Of a stretch of 35,453 bases of DNA, positions 23,079 to 31,897 are shown piece after piece. The stretch is from an uncultured Prevotella sp. Lineage in GTDB: Bacteria; Bacteroidota; Bacteroidia; Bacteroidales; Bacteroidaceae. The notes beneath the pieces were generated by a model that ran no database searches, had not been told where the DNA came from, and saw nothing but the letters and a program-made list of their open reading frames with translations. The first letter of the stretch is position 1, and every line of letters starts with the position of its first letter. Position numbers and translations under genes: made by a program. The stretch lies in assembly GCA_902800365.1 (NCBI GenBank), contig CADCEF010000036.1, positions 1 through 35,453 of the forward strand, in the 5' to 3' direction.

Positions 23079-23086
23079 CAAAGGTA
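23079..23086 (-). promoter_or_regulatory. -7 box of the rpsA promoter
   Basis: The minus strand reads TACCTTTG, an exact TAnnTTTG box. No clear TTTG lies 19-21 nt upstream; instead the heptamer array at 23100-23127 begins 14 nt upstream. Confidence 0.65.
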
Positions 23087-23099
23087 CTACTTTTTTACT

Positions 23100-23127
23100 G
23101 AATAGCGGGTAGTGAATAGTGAATAGT
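23100..23127. repeat. Four-unit heptamer array upstream of rpsA
   Basis: The plus strand reads GAATAGC, GGGTAGT, GAATAGT, GAATAGT: four consecutive 7-mers, 28 bp in all. It covers the expected -33 region of the rpsA promoter. Similar 28-bp arrays occur at 32894, 33506 and 34059. Confidence 0.8.
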
Positions 23128-23298
23128 TTAAAGATTTATGAATTATTAACAAAAAGAAGGACCAACTCATCCCGAGCTAGCCCCTCCCATTCCAGTTTTA
23201 ACCTTTTATACTTTACTTTTACTAACTATTCCTAAGTAATTATACAAGTAATGGCTTAACTTAATTATTGCATATTCATTAGTGGGATCAGAGGAATT
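23128..23298. other. Gene-free part of the rpsA-gdhA gap
   Basis: With the leader and promoter features above, this completes the 364-nt interval without a gene. It is AT-rich. I see no open frame with family resemblance, and no convincing terminator for gdhA; the inverted repeat GGAATT/AATTCC around the gdhA stop codon is not followed by T residues on the minus strand. Confidence 0.5.
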
Positions 23299-24636
23299 TT
23301 ACACAATTCCCTGAGCCATCATGGCATTGGCAACCTTCATGAAGCCTGCTACGTTAGCACCCTTCACATAGTTGATGTAGCCATCAGCCTGAGTACCGTA
23401 CTTCACGCAGTTCTCGTGAATGTCGTTCATGATGCGCTTCAGGTAGTTGTCAACCTCCTCAGCAGTCCAGCTCAGACGCTCAGAGTTCTGTGACATCTCA
23501 AGACCTGATACTGATACACCACCAGCGTTAGAAGCCTTACCAGGAGCATAGAGCAGCTTGTTATCCTGGAAGATCTTGATTGCCTCAGGCAGTGAAGGCA
23601 TGTTAGCACCCTCAGCAACAGCGATAACACCATTGTCTACGAGAGCCTGAGCCTGCTCACCGTTGATCTCGTTCTGAGTAGCGCAAGGCAGAGCGATATC
23701 AGCCTTCTCGTGCCAAGGACGCTCACCAGCGTGGTAAACAGCGTTAGGATACTCCTCAGCATATTCCTTAATACGTCCGCGCTCAACGTTCTTCAGCTCC
23801 TTAACATAAGCCAGCTTGTCGAAGTCGATTCCGTCTGGATCGTAGATGTAACCGTCTGAGTCAGAGAGTGTCATAGGTATAGCACCCAGCTGCAGGCACT
23901 TCTCAGTAGCATACTGTGCTACGTTACCAGAACCTGAAATCAGCACCTTCTTACCCTTCAGCTCGATGCCGCGTGTAGCCAACATAGATGTAAGGAAGTA
24001 TACGCAACCGTAACCAGTAGCCTCAGGACGGATGAGTGAACCACCGAATGAGAGACCCTTACCAGTGAGTACGCCCTGGAACTGGTGTGTGAGCTTCTTG
24101 TACTGTCCGAACAGATAGCCAACCTCACGACCACCTACGCCGATATCTCCAGCAGGTACGTCCTCATCAGGACCGATTACGCGATAAAGTTCGTTCATGA
24201 ATGCCTGGCAGAAACGCATTACCTCAGCGTCGCTCTTGCCACGTGGTGAGAAGTCAGAACCTCCCTTAGCACCACCCATAGGCAGAGTTGTAAGAGAATT
24301 CTTGAAGGTCTGCTCGAAAGCCAGGAACTTCAGGATACCCAGGTTTACACTCTTGTGATAACGCAGACCGCCTTTGTAAGGACCAATAGCGTTGTTGTGC
24401 TGGATACGGTAACCCATGTTGGTCTGTACCTTACCCTGATCGTCAACCCATGTGATACGGAATTCGCAAACACGATCGGGGATGCAAAGGCGCTCAATCA
24501 GATTAGCCTTTTCAAACTCTGGGTGCTTGTTATACTCCTCCTCGATAGTGGGAAGAACCTGAGAAACTGCCTGGATGTACTCCGGCTCATTGGGGAAGCG
24601 CTGCTTCAACTCCTCTACAACTTTTGCTGCGTTCAT
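23299..24636 (-). CDS. gdhA: NADP-type glutamate dehydrogenase
   Basis: This 445-residue hexameric enzyme makes glutamate from 2-oxoglutarate and ammonium with NAD(P)H. It is a main ammonium-assimilation route in rumen and gut Bacteroidales. Substrate-site signatures are PYKGGLRYHKSVNLG (87-101) and LPMGGAKGGSDF with K124 at 118-129. The Rossmann domain contains KKVLISGSGNVAQYATEKC, and a conserved C-terminal segment is APGKASNAGGVSVSGLEMSQ. Length and motif order match the small (about 450-residue) GDH class, in which the NADP-specific enzymes fall; the cofactor preference is inferred. It has its own canonical promoter and is flanked by intergenic gaps, so it is probably monocistronic. Confidence 0.96.
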   Translation of the reverse strand: MNAAKVVEELKQRFPNEPEYIQAVSQVLPTIEEEYNKHPEFEKANLIERLCIPDRVCEFRITWVDDQGKVQTNMGYRIQHNNAIGPYKGGLRYHKSVNLGILKFLAFEQTFKNSLTTLPMGGAKGGSDFSPRGKSDAEVMRFCQAFMNELYRVIGPDEDVPAGDIGVGGREVGYLFGQYKKLTHQFQGVLTGKGLSFGGSLIRPEATGYGCVYFLTSMLATRGIELKGKKVLISGSGNVAQYATEKCLQLGAIPMTLSDSDGYIYDPDGIDFDKLAYVKELKNVERGRIKEYAEEYPNAVYHAGERPWHEKADIALPCATQNEINGEQAQALVDNGVIAVAEGANMPSLPEAIKIFQDNKLLYAPGKASNAGGVSVSGLEMSQNSERLSWTAEEVDNYLKRIMNDIHENCVKYGTQADGYINYVKGANVAGFMKVANAMMAQGIV

Positions 24637-24690
24637 AACTTTTAATTCTTTTTTTAGTGTTGTTTGTGATTAATTTCAAATTTCTGCTTG

Positions 24691-24722
24691 CAAAATTATA
24701 GCATTACAGCCACATAACCAAA
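24691..24722 (-). promoter_or_regulatory. Promoter of gdhA
   Basis: On the minus strand TTTG (plus 24719-24722), a 20-nt spacer and TAATTTTG (plus 24691-24698) match the Bacteroidetes consensus, 55 nt before the ATG. Confidence 0.78.
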
Positions 24723-24793
24723 CTTTTTATCACTTTTTTCTTCAAAAACCTAACAATTTGTAACTTTATTGATATAAGTCAATTCAAAATGAC

Positions 24794-24835
24794 TAAAAAA
24801 AGCCTCTTTCTTGTGTCCGAGCACAAAAAAGAGGC
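24794..24835 (-). terminator. Terminator of the malic enzyme gene
   Basis: GCCTCTTT (24802-24809) pairs with AAAGAGGC (24828-24835), with an inner TTGTG/CACAA stem. On the minus strand the hairpin is followed by a seven-T run. It lies 28 nt beyond the maeB stop codon. Confidence 0.87.
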
Positions 24836-24862
24836 CTTATATATATAATAATGTGTAAGCGA

Positions 24863-27166
24863 TTATTTGCCTAAAGCTGACAATTTGTTCTTAATTTTGT
24901 CCACATACGCATCAATTGTCGCTACAGCCACGATATTTACGACATCTCGCACACTGGCTCCAAAGTCGATAAAGTGGATAGGTTTGTTAAGTCCCATCTG
25001 GATCGGGCCGATGATTTCAGCGTCGCTTCCAAGCATCTGCAGCATCTTGTAAGAAGAGCGGGCAGAAGTAAGGTTAGGGAATACCAGTGTGTTAACCTTT
25101 TTATCCTTCAGTTTGGTGAATGGATACTCCTGGTCGCGCAGCTCGTTGTCGAGTGCAAAGCTCAGCAGCATCTCACCGTCGATAGGCAGATCAGGATACA
25201 GCTCCTGCATCTTAGCAACGGTGTTCTTAACCTTCAGTGCGCCTGCACTTGTGCTACTACCGAAGTTAGAGTGGCTTACCAGAGCGATAACAGGCTTCTC
25301 GTTGAAGAAGCGAACTGCTGTAGCTACGAGCTTAGAAATGTCGAGCAGAGCCTCCTCGCTTGGGTTCTCGTTCACCATTGTGTCGGCGATGTAGTAAGTA
25401 CCCTTTGGCGAGTTGATGATATGCATTGTTCCGAAGTGCTTGTACTCAGGACGAATACCGATAACCTCATTAACTACCTTGATGGTGTTAGAGTACTTGG
25501 TATACAGTCCTGTGATGAATGCGTCGGCCTCGCCTGTCTCAACCATCATCATACCGAAGTAGTTGCGCTCAAACATCTTGTCGTTAGCCTCCTGGAAGGT
25601 GTAACCCTCACGCTGGCGCTTCTCAGTAAGAATGCGAGCATAGCGCTCACGACGCTCCTGCTCATTTGGATGGCGCAGGTTTACGATCTCGATGCCGTCA
25701 AGACTCAGGTCGAGCGATGCAGCAAGCTTTGTGATAACCTCGTCGTTACCCAGCAGGATGGGGTAGCAGATACCCTCGGCCTTAGCCTGAACGGCAGCCT
25801 TAAGCATTGTTGGGTGAACAGCCTCGGCAAACACTACGCGCTGTGGGTGAGCAGCAGCTGTGGCATAGAGTTTCTGTGTGAGCTTTGTCTCCTGACCCAG
25901 CAGAACTGACAGTGAACGCTTGTACTCATCCCAATCCTCGATGTTCTTACGAGCCACACCGCTCTCGATGGCAGCCTTGGCCACTGCTGAAGATACCTCG
26001 GTGATGAGTCGTGGGTCAACAGGCTTTGGAATAAAGTAGTTGCGTCCGAAGGTAAGGTTGTTTACCTTATAAACATCGTTCACTACATCAGGTACAGGCT
26101 GCTTAGCCAGGTCGGCGATGGCGTGTACGGCAGCCAGTTTCATCTCCTCGTTGATGGCCTTGGCGTGAACGTCGAGTGCACCACGGAAGATGTATGGGAA
26201 TCCGATTACGTTGTTAATCTGGTTAGGATAGTCGGTACGACCTGTTGACATCAGTACGTCAGGACGAGCCTCCATAGCATCCTCGTACGAAATCTCAGGT
26301 ACAGGGTTGGCCAGAGCAAAGATAACAGGATCTTTAGCCATCGACTTAACCATATCCTTTGAAAGAACGTTACCCTTCGACAGGCCTACGAATACGTCAG
26401 CATCCTTAACGGCCTCGGCCAGAGTGTGGATGTCGGTACGGCTTGTGGCAAAGAACTTCTTCTGCTCGTTCAGGTCGGTACGCTCTGTTGAGATAACGCC
26501 CTTTGAGTCGAGCATCACGATGTTCTCTTTCTGAGCACCGATTGCCATATACAGCTTGGTACAGCTGATGGCAGCGGCTCCAGCACCGTTAACCACGATC
26601 TTTACCTTCTTGATGTCTTTCTTGATCACCTCCATTGCGTTCTTCAGTCCGGCAGCAGATATGATAGCTGTTCCGTGCTGGTCGTCGTGCATTACTGGTA
26701 TGTCAAGACTCTTCTTCAGTCGGTCCTCGATATAGAAGCACTCAGGTGCCTTGATATCCTCAAGGTTGATACCTCCAAAGGTAGGAGCAATGCGCTCAAC
26801 AGCCTCGCAGAATTTCTCAGGATCCTTTTCTGCTACCTCGATATCGAATACGTCGATACCACCATAAATCTTAAAGAGCAGTCCTTTACCCTCCATAACG
26901 GGCTTACCGCTAAGTGCGCCAATATCACCCAAACCAAGTACAGCTGTACCGTTTGAGATAACTGCTACCAGATTTCCCTTATCTGTGTATTTATACGCAT
27001 CGTCGGGGTTCTCCTGAATTTCTAGACAAGGATATGCTACTCCTGGTGAGTAAGCGAGGCTTAAGTCTGTTTGTGTACGATAGGCCTTTGTAGGCTTAAC
27101 TTCAATTTTACCTGGGCGTCCGCTCTCGTGATAGATGAGTGCGGCTTCTTTCGAGATCTTAACCAT
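24863..27166 (-). CDS. maeB: NADP-dependent malic enzyme fused to a phosphotransacetylase-like domain
   Basis: This 767-residue MaeB-type enzyme decarboxylates malate to pyruvate with NADP. The N-terminal malic domain begins around [20 protein letters not shown] and includes [12 protein letters not shown], with [20 protein letters not shown] and [10 protein letters not shown] (metal and malate ligands). The NADP-binding Rossmann domain shows [14 protein letters not shown]. From about residue 430 a phosphotransacetylase-related domain follows ([16 protein letters not shown], then [20 protein letters not shown]). In this fusion family the C-terminal domain is known to act in acetyl-CoA regulation and oligomerisation rather than catalysis; I infer the same here. 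Full length is normal. The gene is divergent from a TetR regulator with overlapping promoter regions. Confidence 0.95.
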   Translation of the reverse strand: MVKISKEAALIYHESGRPGKIEVKPTKAYRTQTDLSLAYSPGVAYPCLEIQENPDDAYKYTDKGNLVAVISNGTAVLGLGDIGALSGKPVMEGKGLLFKIYGGIDVFDIEVAEKDPEKFCEAVERIAPTFGGINLEDIKAPECFYIEDRLKKSLDIPVMHDDQHGTAIISAAGLKNAMEVIKKDIKKVKIVVNGAGAAAISCTKLYMAIGAQKENIVMLDSKGVISTERTDLNEQKKFFATSRTDIHTLAEAVKDADVFVGLSKGNVLSKDMVKSMAKDPVIFALANPVPEISYEDAMEARPDVLMSTGRTDYPNQINNVIGFPYIFRGALDVHAKAINEEMKLAAVHAIADLAKQPVPDVVNDVYKVNNLTFGRNYFIPKPVDPRLITEVSSAVAKAAIESGVARKNIEDWDEYKRSLSVLLGQETKLTQKLYATAAAHPQRVVFAEAVHPTMLKAAVQAKAEGICYPILLGNDEVITKLAASLDLSLDGIEIVNLRHPNEQERRERYARILTEKRQREGYTFQEANDKMFERNYFGMMMVETGEADAFITGLYTKYSNTIKVVNEVIGIRPEYKHFGTMHIINSPKGTYYIADTMVNENPSEEALLDISKLVATAVRFFNEKPVIALVSHSNFGSSTSAGALKVKNTVAKMQELYPDLPIDGEMLLSFALDNELRDQEYPFTKLKDKKVNTLVFPNLTSARSSYKMLQMLGSDAEIIGPIQMGLNKPIHFIDFGASVRDVVNIVAVATIDAYVDKIKNKLSALGK

Positions 27167-27209
27167 TGTAGTGTATTATTAATTATGTGATTATTCTGAA
27201 ATACGGGCG

Positions 27210-27217
27210 CAAAAATA
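27210..27217 (-). promoter_or_regulatory. -7 box of the maeB promoter
   Basis: The minus strand reads TATTTTTG, an exact TAnnTTTG box 43 nt upstream of the maeB ATG. The -33 position falls over the -33 TTTG of the divergent tetR promoter, without a clear TTTG on this strand. Confidence 0.65.
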
Positions 27218-27237
27218 CTAAAAACTTATGAAAAACG

Positions 27238-27268
27238 TTTGGGTTTTTGAATTTTTTTTGTATCTTTG
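27238..27268 (+). promoter_or_regulatory. Promoter of the TetR gene, overlapping a small inverted repeat
   Basis: TTTG (27238-27241), a 19-nt spacer and TATCTTTG (27261-27268) are consensus, 17 nt before ATG 27286. AAAAAC (27231-27236) and GTTTTT (27243-27248) form an inverted repeat around the -33 box, a possible but unproven operator. Confidence 0.75.
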
Positions 27269-27285
27269 CCCCAAAATGGATTAAT

Positions 27286-27906
27286 ATGCAAGAAAATAGT
27301 GAGATTTCTAAGTACAAATTGGGGCTTCGCGACAAAATCGTTGATGTAGCAATGAATCTTTTCACCAAACACGGTATTCGTTTGGTGAGGATGGATGATG
27401 TTGCTCATGAGCTGGGTATTTCTAAGCGAACCATCTATGAGTTGTATGAAAAGAAAGAGGATTTGCTCTACGAGGTAGTGGTGTGTCACTTTAAGAAGCG
27501 CCAGGCTGTGATGGCCGAGGTGCTGAGCCGTTGCAATGACGTGATGGAGATTCTGCTGGAGGTTTATCATCAGAAAGTGACCGACTTCAAGAACACTAAT
27601 CCGTTGTTCTTTACTGAGATGATACGCTATCCGCAGTTGCAGGTATTTCTTAACGAACAGAATCAGGCGATGCGCCAGCATAGTCTCGACTTCTACCAGC
27701 GTGGTGTAGAGGAGGGCTATTTCCGTGCTGATGTGAACTATCGCTTGGCCATCATGCTGTTCGACGTGATGGGACAGTTCATTATGGAGAAAGAACTGTA
27801 TCGCACTTATTCTATCGAGGAGATTTTCAAGAATATCGTGTTTGTATCTATCCGAGGCATGTGTACCCAGCGAGGCGTACAGGCCATCGATAAGATACTG
27901 GGATAA
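27286..27906 (+). CDS. TetR/AcrR-family transcriptional regulator
   Basis: This 206-residue regulator has a helix-turn-helix at about residues 35-56 (MDDVAHELGISKRTIYELYE), the strongest TetR signature, preceded by IVDVAMNLFTKHGIRLVRM. The rest is helical, as expected for the ligand-binding dimerisation domain. The start at ATG 27286 (MQENSEISKY) is set by the promoter box at 27261-27268, which excludes the longer frame to 27247. It is divergent from maeB with 119 nt between starts, and the two promoter regions overlap, so autoregulation and control of maeB are plausible. The ligand is unknown. A bidirectional terminator follows. Confidence 0.92.
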   Translation: MQENSEISKYKLGLRDKIVDVAMNLFTKHGIRLVRMDDVAHELGISKRTIYELYEKKEDLLYEVVVCHFKKRQAVMAEVLSRCNDVMEILLEVYHQKVTDFKNTNPLFFTEMIRYPQLQVFLNEQNQAMRQHSLDFYQRGVEEGYFRADVNYRLAIMLFDVMGQFIMEKELYRTYSIEEIFKNIVFVSIRGMCTQRGVQAIDKILG

Positions 27907-27923
27907 GGAAACATAAAAAAAGA

Positions 27924-27951
27924 AATCCCCGCTCTGCTTAGGGCGGGGATT
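27924..27951. terminator. Bidirectional terminator between tetR and the DUF4301 gene
   Basis: AATCCCCGC (27924-27932) pairs with GCGGGGATT (27943-27951) over a 10-nt loop, 17 nt after the tetR stop and 12 nt before the opposing stop. A-rich sequence on the left gives a T tract on the minus strand. Confidence 0.87.
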
Positions 27952-27963
27952 ATTATTGATGAT

Positions 27964-29463
27964 TTACTGATGCTGCTCGCGAAGCAGATCGTTAACAGTC
28001 TTAACGGGGTTGAATGTGCCCAGAGGAACCTCAACAAACACAGTGCTCCAGTTGCTCATGGCACCGTTCCACAGTCCTGGCAACTCCAGTGCCTTCAGCT
28101 CCTTACCAGCCTTTGACTTAGAAGAGATGAAACCTGTGGTCTTGTCAACAAACTCAGGCAGATTGAATGGTTTGCCCTGATAATCCTTCACAGCGCAAAC
28201 CAGATCTACTGGGTTGAAGTGTGTGCCCTGTGTGAACATCTTCATGTAAGCCTCGTTGTTGGTGTCAATCTGGCTGCTCTCCAGAATCTGCAGACTTACT
28301 GTACCGTCCTGATTATAGGTAAGGAATGGACCACCGCCAGGCTCGCCCACATTCTTTACAACACCGCAAACGCGCATGGGGCGGTTCAGCTTGGTGCGCA
28401 GATATTCGGCATCCACCTTGTTGTTCTTGGCGTCGGTACACAGATTTTTGCTTACAAATGCGGCAATCTCGTCAATCTGGGCTGGGGTAGCGCCTGCATC
28501 CAGAATCTTCAGATACTCAAAGGCCTGCTTCTGCAGTGTTACCAGCACGCCGGCTATCACCTGCTTCCACTCAACGGTCTCAGGCTTCAAGCGGTCGGGA
28601 ACCACATTGTCGATGTTCTTGATGAAGATAACGTCGGCCTCAATCTCGTTCAGGTTCTCGATAAGCGCACCGTGTCCACCTGGACGGAACAGCAGTGAGC
28701 CGTCCTCGTTGCGGAATGGGGTGTTGTCGGGATTGGCGGCAACGGTATCAGTCGATGGCTTCTGCTCGCTGAAGCTGATGTCGTACTTGATACCATACTT
28801 CTTTGCAAAGTAGTCGGCCTTTTCTGCAACCTTAGCCTTAAACAGCTCCATGTGCTCGTGACTCACGGTGAAGTGTACGTGTGCTTCTCCGTTGCTGGCA
28901 GCATAGAGTGCGCCCTCTACCAGATGCTCCTCCATAGGTGTGCGTGGACCCTCGGCATACTTGTGGAACAGCAGCAATCCCTTTGGAAGCTGTCCGTAGT
29001 TCAGTCCCTCGGCCTTCAGCATGTTGGCGGCAACGGCCTTGTATTTTCCCTCAGCCATCAGCGCCTTGATGCCCTTGCCCTCGTTCTTCTGGCACACAGC
29101 GTCGAGAGCCTCGTAGAAGGCAAAGTTCTCTATCTGGTCGAAGTATTTCTTCTCAAAGTCGGTTGTGGGTACATCATAGTCGGCATCAACAAATGCAAAC
29201 ATGTTTTTGAACATACGGCTTGCAGCACCGCTGGCAGGCACAAATTTCACTACTCGCTTGCCCTGAGCCTTATACTCGTTCCATGCTTTTTCCAACTTTT
29301 GGCGCTCGTCGGCATCAGGGGCAATAATACCTTTGCCTATGCCTGCTGCAGCCTCTAATTTAAGGAATGGAAAACCTGTTTTAAACTCATTCAACTGATT
29401 CTCGATTTGCTCGGGGGTGATACCCTTCTCGGCAATTTGTTTCAAGTCTTTCTCTGCTAACAT
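27964..29463 (-). CDS. DUF4301 family protein (nucleotidyltransferase-like)
   Basis: This 499-residue protein belongs to a family conserved in Bacteroidetes and annotated only as DUF4301. The segment RVVKFVPASGAASRMFKNMF (about 70-89) resembles the nucleotide-binding signature of sugar-phosphate nucleotidyltransferases, with a G-x-x-S-R-M pattern. Later LLFRPGGHGALIENLNEI and DVIFIKNIDNVVPD look like the sugar-binding and metal-binding strands of UDP-sugar pyrophosphorylases. The likely activity is therefore nucleotidyl transfer to a sugar phosphate, but the substrate cannot be named. It has its own TAnnTTTG promoter and is convergent with tetR. Family identity is fairly sure; function is inferred. 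Confidence 0.83.
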   Translation of the reverse strand: MLAEKDLKQIAEKGITPEQIENQLNEFKTGFPFLKLEAAAGIGKGIIAPDADERQKLEKAWNEYKAQGKRVVKFVPASGAASRMFKNMFAFVDADYDVPTTDFEKKYFDQIENFAFYEALDAVCQKNEGKGIKALMAEGKYKAVAANMLKAEGLNYGQLPKGLLLFHKYAEGPRTPMEEHLVEGALYAASNGEAHVHFTVSHEHMELFKAKVAEKADYFAKKYGIKYDISFSEQKPSTDTVAANPDNTPFRNEDGSLLFRPGGHGALIENLNEIEADVIFIKNIDNVVPDRLKPETVEWKQVIAGVLVTLQKQAFEYLKILDAGATPAQIDEIAAFVSKNLCTDAKNNKVDAEYLRTKLNRPMRVCGVVKNVGEPGGGPFLTYNQDGTVSLQILESSQIDTNNEAYMKMFTQGTHFNPVDLVCAVKDYQGKPFNLPEFVDKTTGFISSKSKAGKELKALELPGLWNGAMSNWSTVFVEVPLGTFNPVKTVNDLLREQHQ

Positions 29464-29499
29464 AATTAAATAAGGTGTTTTTAGTCAAAAAATCTACGG

Positions 29500-29507
29500 C
29501 AAAAGTA
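29500..29507 (-). promoter_or_regulatory. -7 box of the DUF4301 gene promoter
   Basis: The minus strand reads TACTTTTG, an exact TAnnTTTG box 36 nt before the ATG. No comparable box exists on the plus strand of this gap for the divergent RelA/SpoT gene. Confidence 0.65.
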
Positions 29508-29558
29508 ACCATTTTTTTCGAAAAATGCTAATTCTTTCCAAGCGAACAGAAGAAACGC

Positions 29559-31589
29559 ATGGCGCAGCAGACGGCCCAGATTCTTACAGAAGAAATCGGG
29601 CTGAAAGGCGATGCCATCGACGCTGTTGAGCTAATCCCTGACATCGAGGCTGGTAACATCACCATCGAGGAGGTCGAGGCTACTCACGGCGAGTCTGTTG
29701 CCCGAATATTACGCGGCCTTAACCGCATCCAGCAGCTTTACGATAAGAACCCTGCAGTAGAGAGCGAGAACTTCCGCAATCTGCTGCTGTCGTTTGCCGA
29801 GGATATGCGCGTCATCCTCATCATGATTGCCAATCGTGTAAACCTGATGCGCCAGATTCGCGATACAGAGAATCAGGAGGCAAAACTCGAGGTGTCGCAA
29901 GAGGCGGCCTACCTCTATGCTCCGCTTGCCCACAAGTTGGGTTTGTATAAGCTCAAGAGTGAGTTGGAAGACCTCTCGCTCAAGTATATGGAGCACGATG
30001 CCTACTATCATATCCGCGAGAAGCTGAGTGCCACAAAGTCGGCTCGCGATGCTTATATCGAGCGCTTCATCAAACCTGTAGAACAGAAGATTACTGCAGC
30101 AGGCATAAAGTGCCATATCAAGGGCCGCACCAAGAGTATCCACTCCATCTGGCAGAAGATGCAGAAGCAGAAGTGCCCCTTCGAGGGTGTGTACGATCTG
30201 TTTGCCATCCGCATCATCATCGACTGCCCTTTGGAGCTTGAGAAGATGCAGTGCTGGCAGGCATATTCCATCATCACCGATATGTATCAGCCCAACCCCA
30301 AGCGCTTGCGCGACTGGCTCTCTGTGCCCAAGTCAAACGGCTACGAGAGTCTGCATATCACAGTGCTTGGCCCTGAGCAGAAGTGGGTTGAGGTTCAGAT
30401 ACGTACAGAGCGTATGGACGAGGTGGCCGAACGCGGTGTGGCAGCCCACTGGCGCTATAAGGGCGTTAAGGGCGAGACTGGTCTCGACGAGTGGCTCACA
30501 GGCATCCGCTCTATGCTTGAGCATGCCGATGGGCTCGATGCTATGGACCAGTTTAAGATGGATCTGTATGAGGACGAGGTGTTTGTCTTCACCCCCGCAG
30601 GCGACCTGTGGAAGTTCCCTGTTGGCGCTACCGTGCTCGACTTTGCTTATCACATCCATTCAAAGCTTGGCAATCAGTGTACTGGCGGCCGCATCAGCGG
30701 TAAGGTGGTGCCCATACGCTATCAGCTCAAGAGTGGTGACCAGGTTGAGATTCTCACCTCTGCCAATCAGAAACCACGTCAGGAGTGGCTCACTATCGTC
30801 AAGACTTCGCGTGCCAAATCAAAGATCCGTCTGGCGCTTAAGGAAACTCAGGTAAAGGATGGTCTTTTTGCCAAGGAGATGCTCGAGCGCAAGTTCCGTA
30901 ATCGTAAGATTGAACAGGACGACAGCATCATGTTCAACGTCATCCGAAAGATGGGCTATAAGGAGGTGAGCGACTTCTATAAGGCCATTGCCGATGGTGT
31001 TCTCGATACTAACGATGTGCTTGATAAGTTCCTGGAACTCAGAGGGAAAGAAACTGTGGTTACAGGAGATAATCAAGCTCGTTCGGCCTCCGAATTCGAG
31101 CTCGACGAGTCGAAGATTGCTGGTCTGAATACGGCCATCAACGACGATGTTCTTGTAATCGACCGCAACCTTAAAGGCCTCGATTATCAGCTTGCCAAAT
31201 GCTGTTCGCCCATCTATGGCGACGATGTTTTCGGCTTCGTAACCGTAAATGGTGGCATCAAGATTCACCGTTGCGATTGTCCTAATGCCCCTGAGTTGCG
31301 TCGCCGTTTCGGCTATCGCATTGTAAAGGCCAAGTGGAGTGGGAAGGGCTCTTCGCAGTACAGCATTTCGCTGCGTGTAATTGGTAACGATGATATCGGC
31401 ATTGTCAACAATCTCACATCTATCATCTCAAAGGAGGAGAAGCTGGTTCTGCGCAGTATCAATATCGACAGCCACGACGGCCTGTTCAGTGGTAACATTG
31501 TAGTGATGCTCGAAGACACGTCGCGCCTTGAAGCCCTGCTCAAGAAGCTCCGCACCGTAAAGGGCGTAAAACAAGTAGAACGAATTTAA
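29559..31589 (+). CDS. RelA/SpoT-family (p)ppGpp synthetase with degenerate hydrolase domain, possibly N-terminally short
   Basis: This 676-residue long-RSH protein is of the second Bacteroidetes type. The HD hydrolase half is degenerate: the usual LLHDVVEDT reads LIPDIEAGN (H to P at 27), and ADRLHNMR reads ANRVNLMR (D to N at 92). It should not hydrolyse ppGpp. The synthetase half is intact: KGRTKSIHSIWQKMQ (188-202), VYDLFAIRIIID, YESLHITVLGPEQKWVEVQI (262-281), and VAERGVAAHWRYK. TGS follows at about 340-400 (FTPAGDLWKFPVGATVLDFA), then a zinc-finger-like region (LAKCCSPIYGDDVFGFV, RCDCPNA) and a C-terminal ACT domain. Relatives have roughly 60-90 more N-terminal residues. Here an in-frame TAA at 29529 lies just upstream of the ATG and no promoter is visible, so the 5' end may be lost or misassembled. 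Confidence 0.9.
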   Translation: MAQQTAQILTEEIGLKGDAIDAVELIPDIEAGNITIEEVEATHGESVARILRGLNRIQQLYDKNPAVESENFRNLLLSFAEDMRVILIMIANRVNLMRQIRDTENQEAKLEVSQEAAYLYAPLAHKLGLYKLKSELEDLSLKYMEHDAYYHIREKLSATKSARDAYIERFIKPVEQKITAAGIKCHIKGRTKSIHSIWQKMQKQKCPFEGVYDLFAIRIIIDCPLELEKMQCWQAYSIITDMYQPNPKRLRDWLSVPKSNGYESLHITVLGPEQKWVEVQIRTERMDEVAERGVAAHWRYKGVKGETGLDEWLTGIRSMLEHADGLDAMDQFKMDLYEDEVFVFTPAGDLWKFPVGATVLDFAYHIHSKLGNQCTGGRISGKVVPIRYQLKSGDQVEILTSANQKPRQEWLTIVKTSRAKSKIRLALKETQVKDGLFAKEMLERKFRNRKIEQDDSIMFNVIRKMGYKEVSDFYKAIADGVLDTNDVLDKFLELRGKETVVTGDNQARSASEFELDESKIAGLNTAINDDVLVIDRNLKGLDYQLAKCCSPIYGDDVFGFVTVNGGIKIHRCDCPNAPELRRRFGYRIVKAKWSGKGSSQYSISLRVIGNDDIGIVNNLTSIISKEEKLVLRSINIDSHDGLFSGNIVVMLEDTSRLEALLKKLRTVKGVKQVERI

Positions 31590-31600
31590 ACAAGATAGAT

Positions 31601-31897
31601 ATGAAAAAGAATCTCTTAATTATCGCTCTCGCAATCCTCACCTTTGTGGCTTGTCGCGGCCGTTCAGATCGTTCGCATTATGTAGAGGAGGAGGTAGAGT
31701 ATCGTCCTCTGGTAACCGATTCGGCCGCTATCGATTCTATCAACAGCGCTGGTCTGGCTGATGTAAACGATAGTATGATATATCCCGATATACCCGAGGA
31801 AGGCAAGATTAATATGAAAGCCAACGACAACGAGATTGCCGATATCATCGACGGCACAGGCGATGGCGATATGACAAAAGAAGAGGGTAATTATTAA
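31601..31897 (+). CDS. Small acidic lipoprotein of unknown function
   Basis: This 98-residue protein has a lipoprotein signal peptide (MKKNLLIIALAILTFVAC, cysteine at 18). A short basic stretch (RGRSDRSH) and a long acidic tail follow (VEEEVEYRPLV, MIYPDIPEEGKINMKANDNE, ADIIDGTGDGDM). I do not recognise a family. It starts 11 nt after the RelA/SpoT stop codon, so it is very likely co-transcribed with it. Its stop codon is directly adjacent to the stop codon of the opposing acetyltransferase gene, with no base between them. Confidence 0.78.
   Translation: MKKNLLIIALAILTFVACRGRSDRSHYVEEEVEYRPLVTDSAAIDSINSAGLADVNDSMIYPDIPEEGKINMKANDNEIADIIDGTGDGDMTKEEGNY

Noticed and set aside
24974-25909. A 311-codon open frame on the plus strand opposite maeB
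   Set aside because: It is the antisense of a fully conserved malic enzyme, has Leu/Val/Cys-rich composition without family resemblance, and no promoter. It is a frame shadow.
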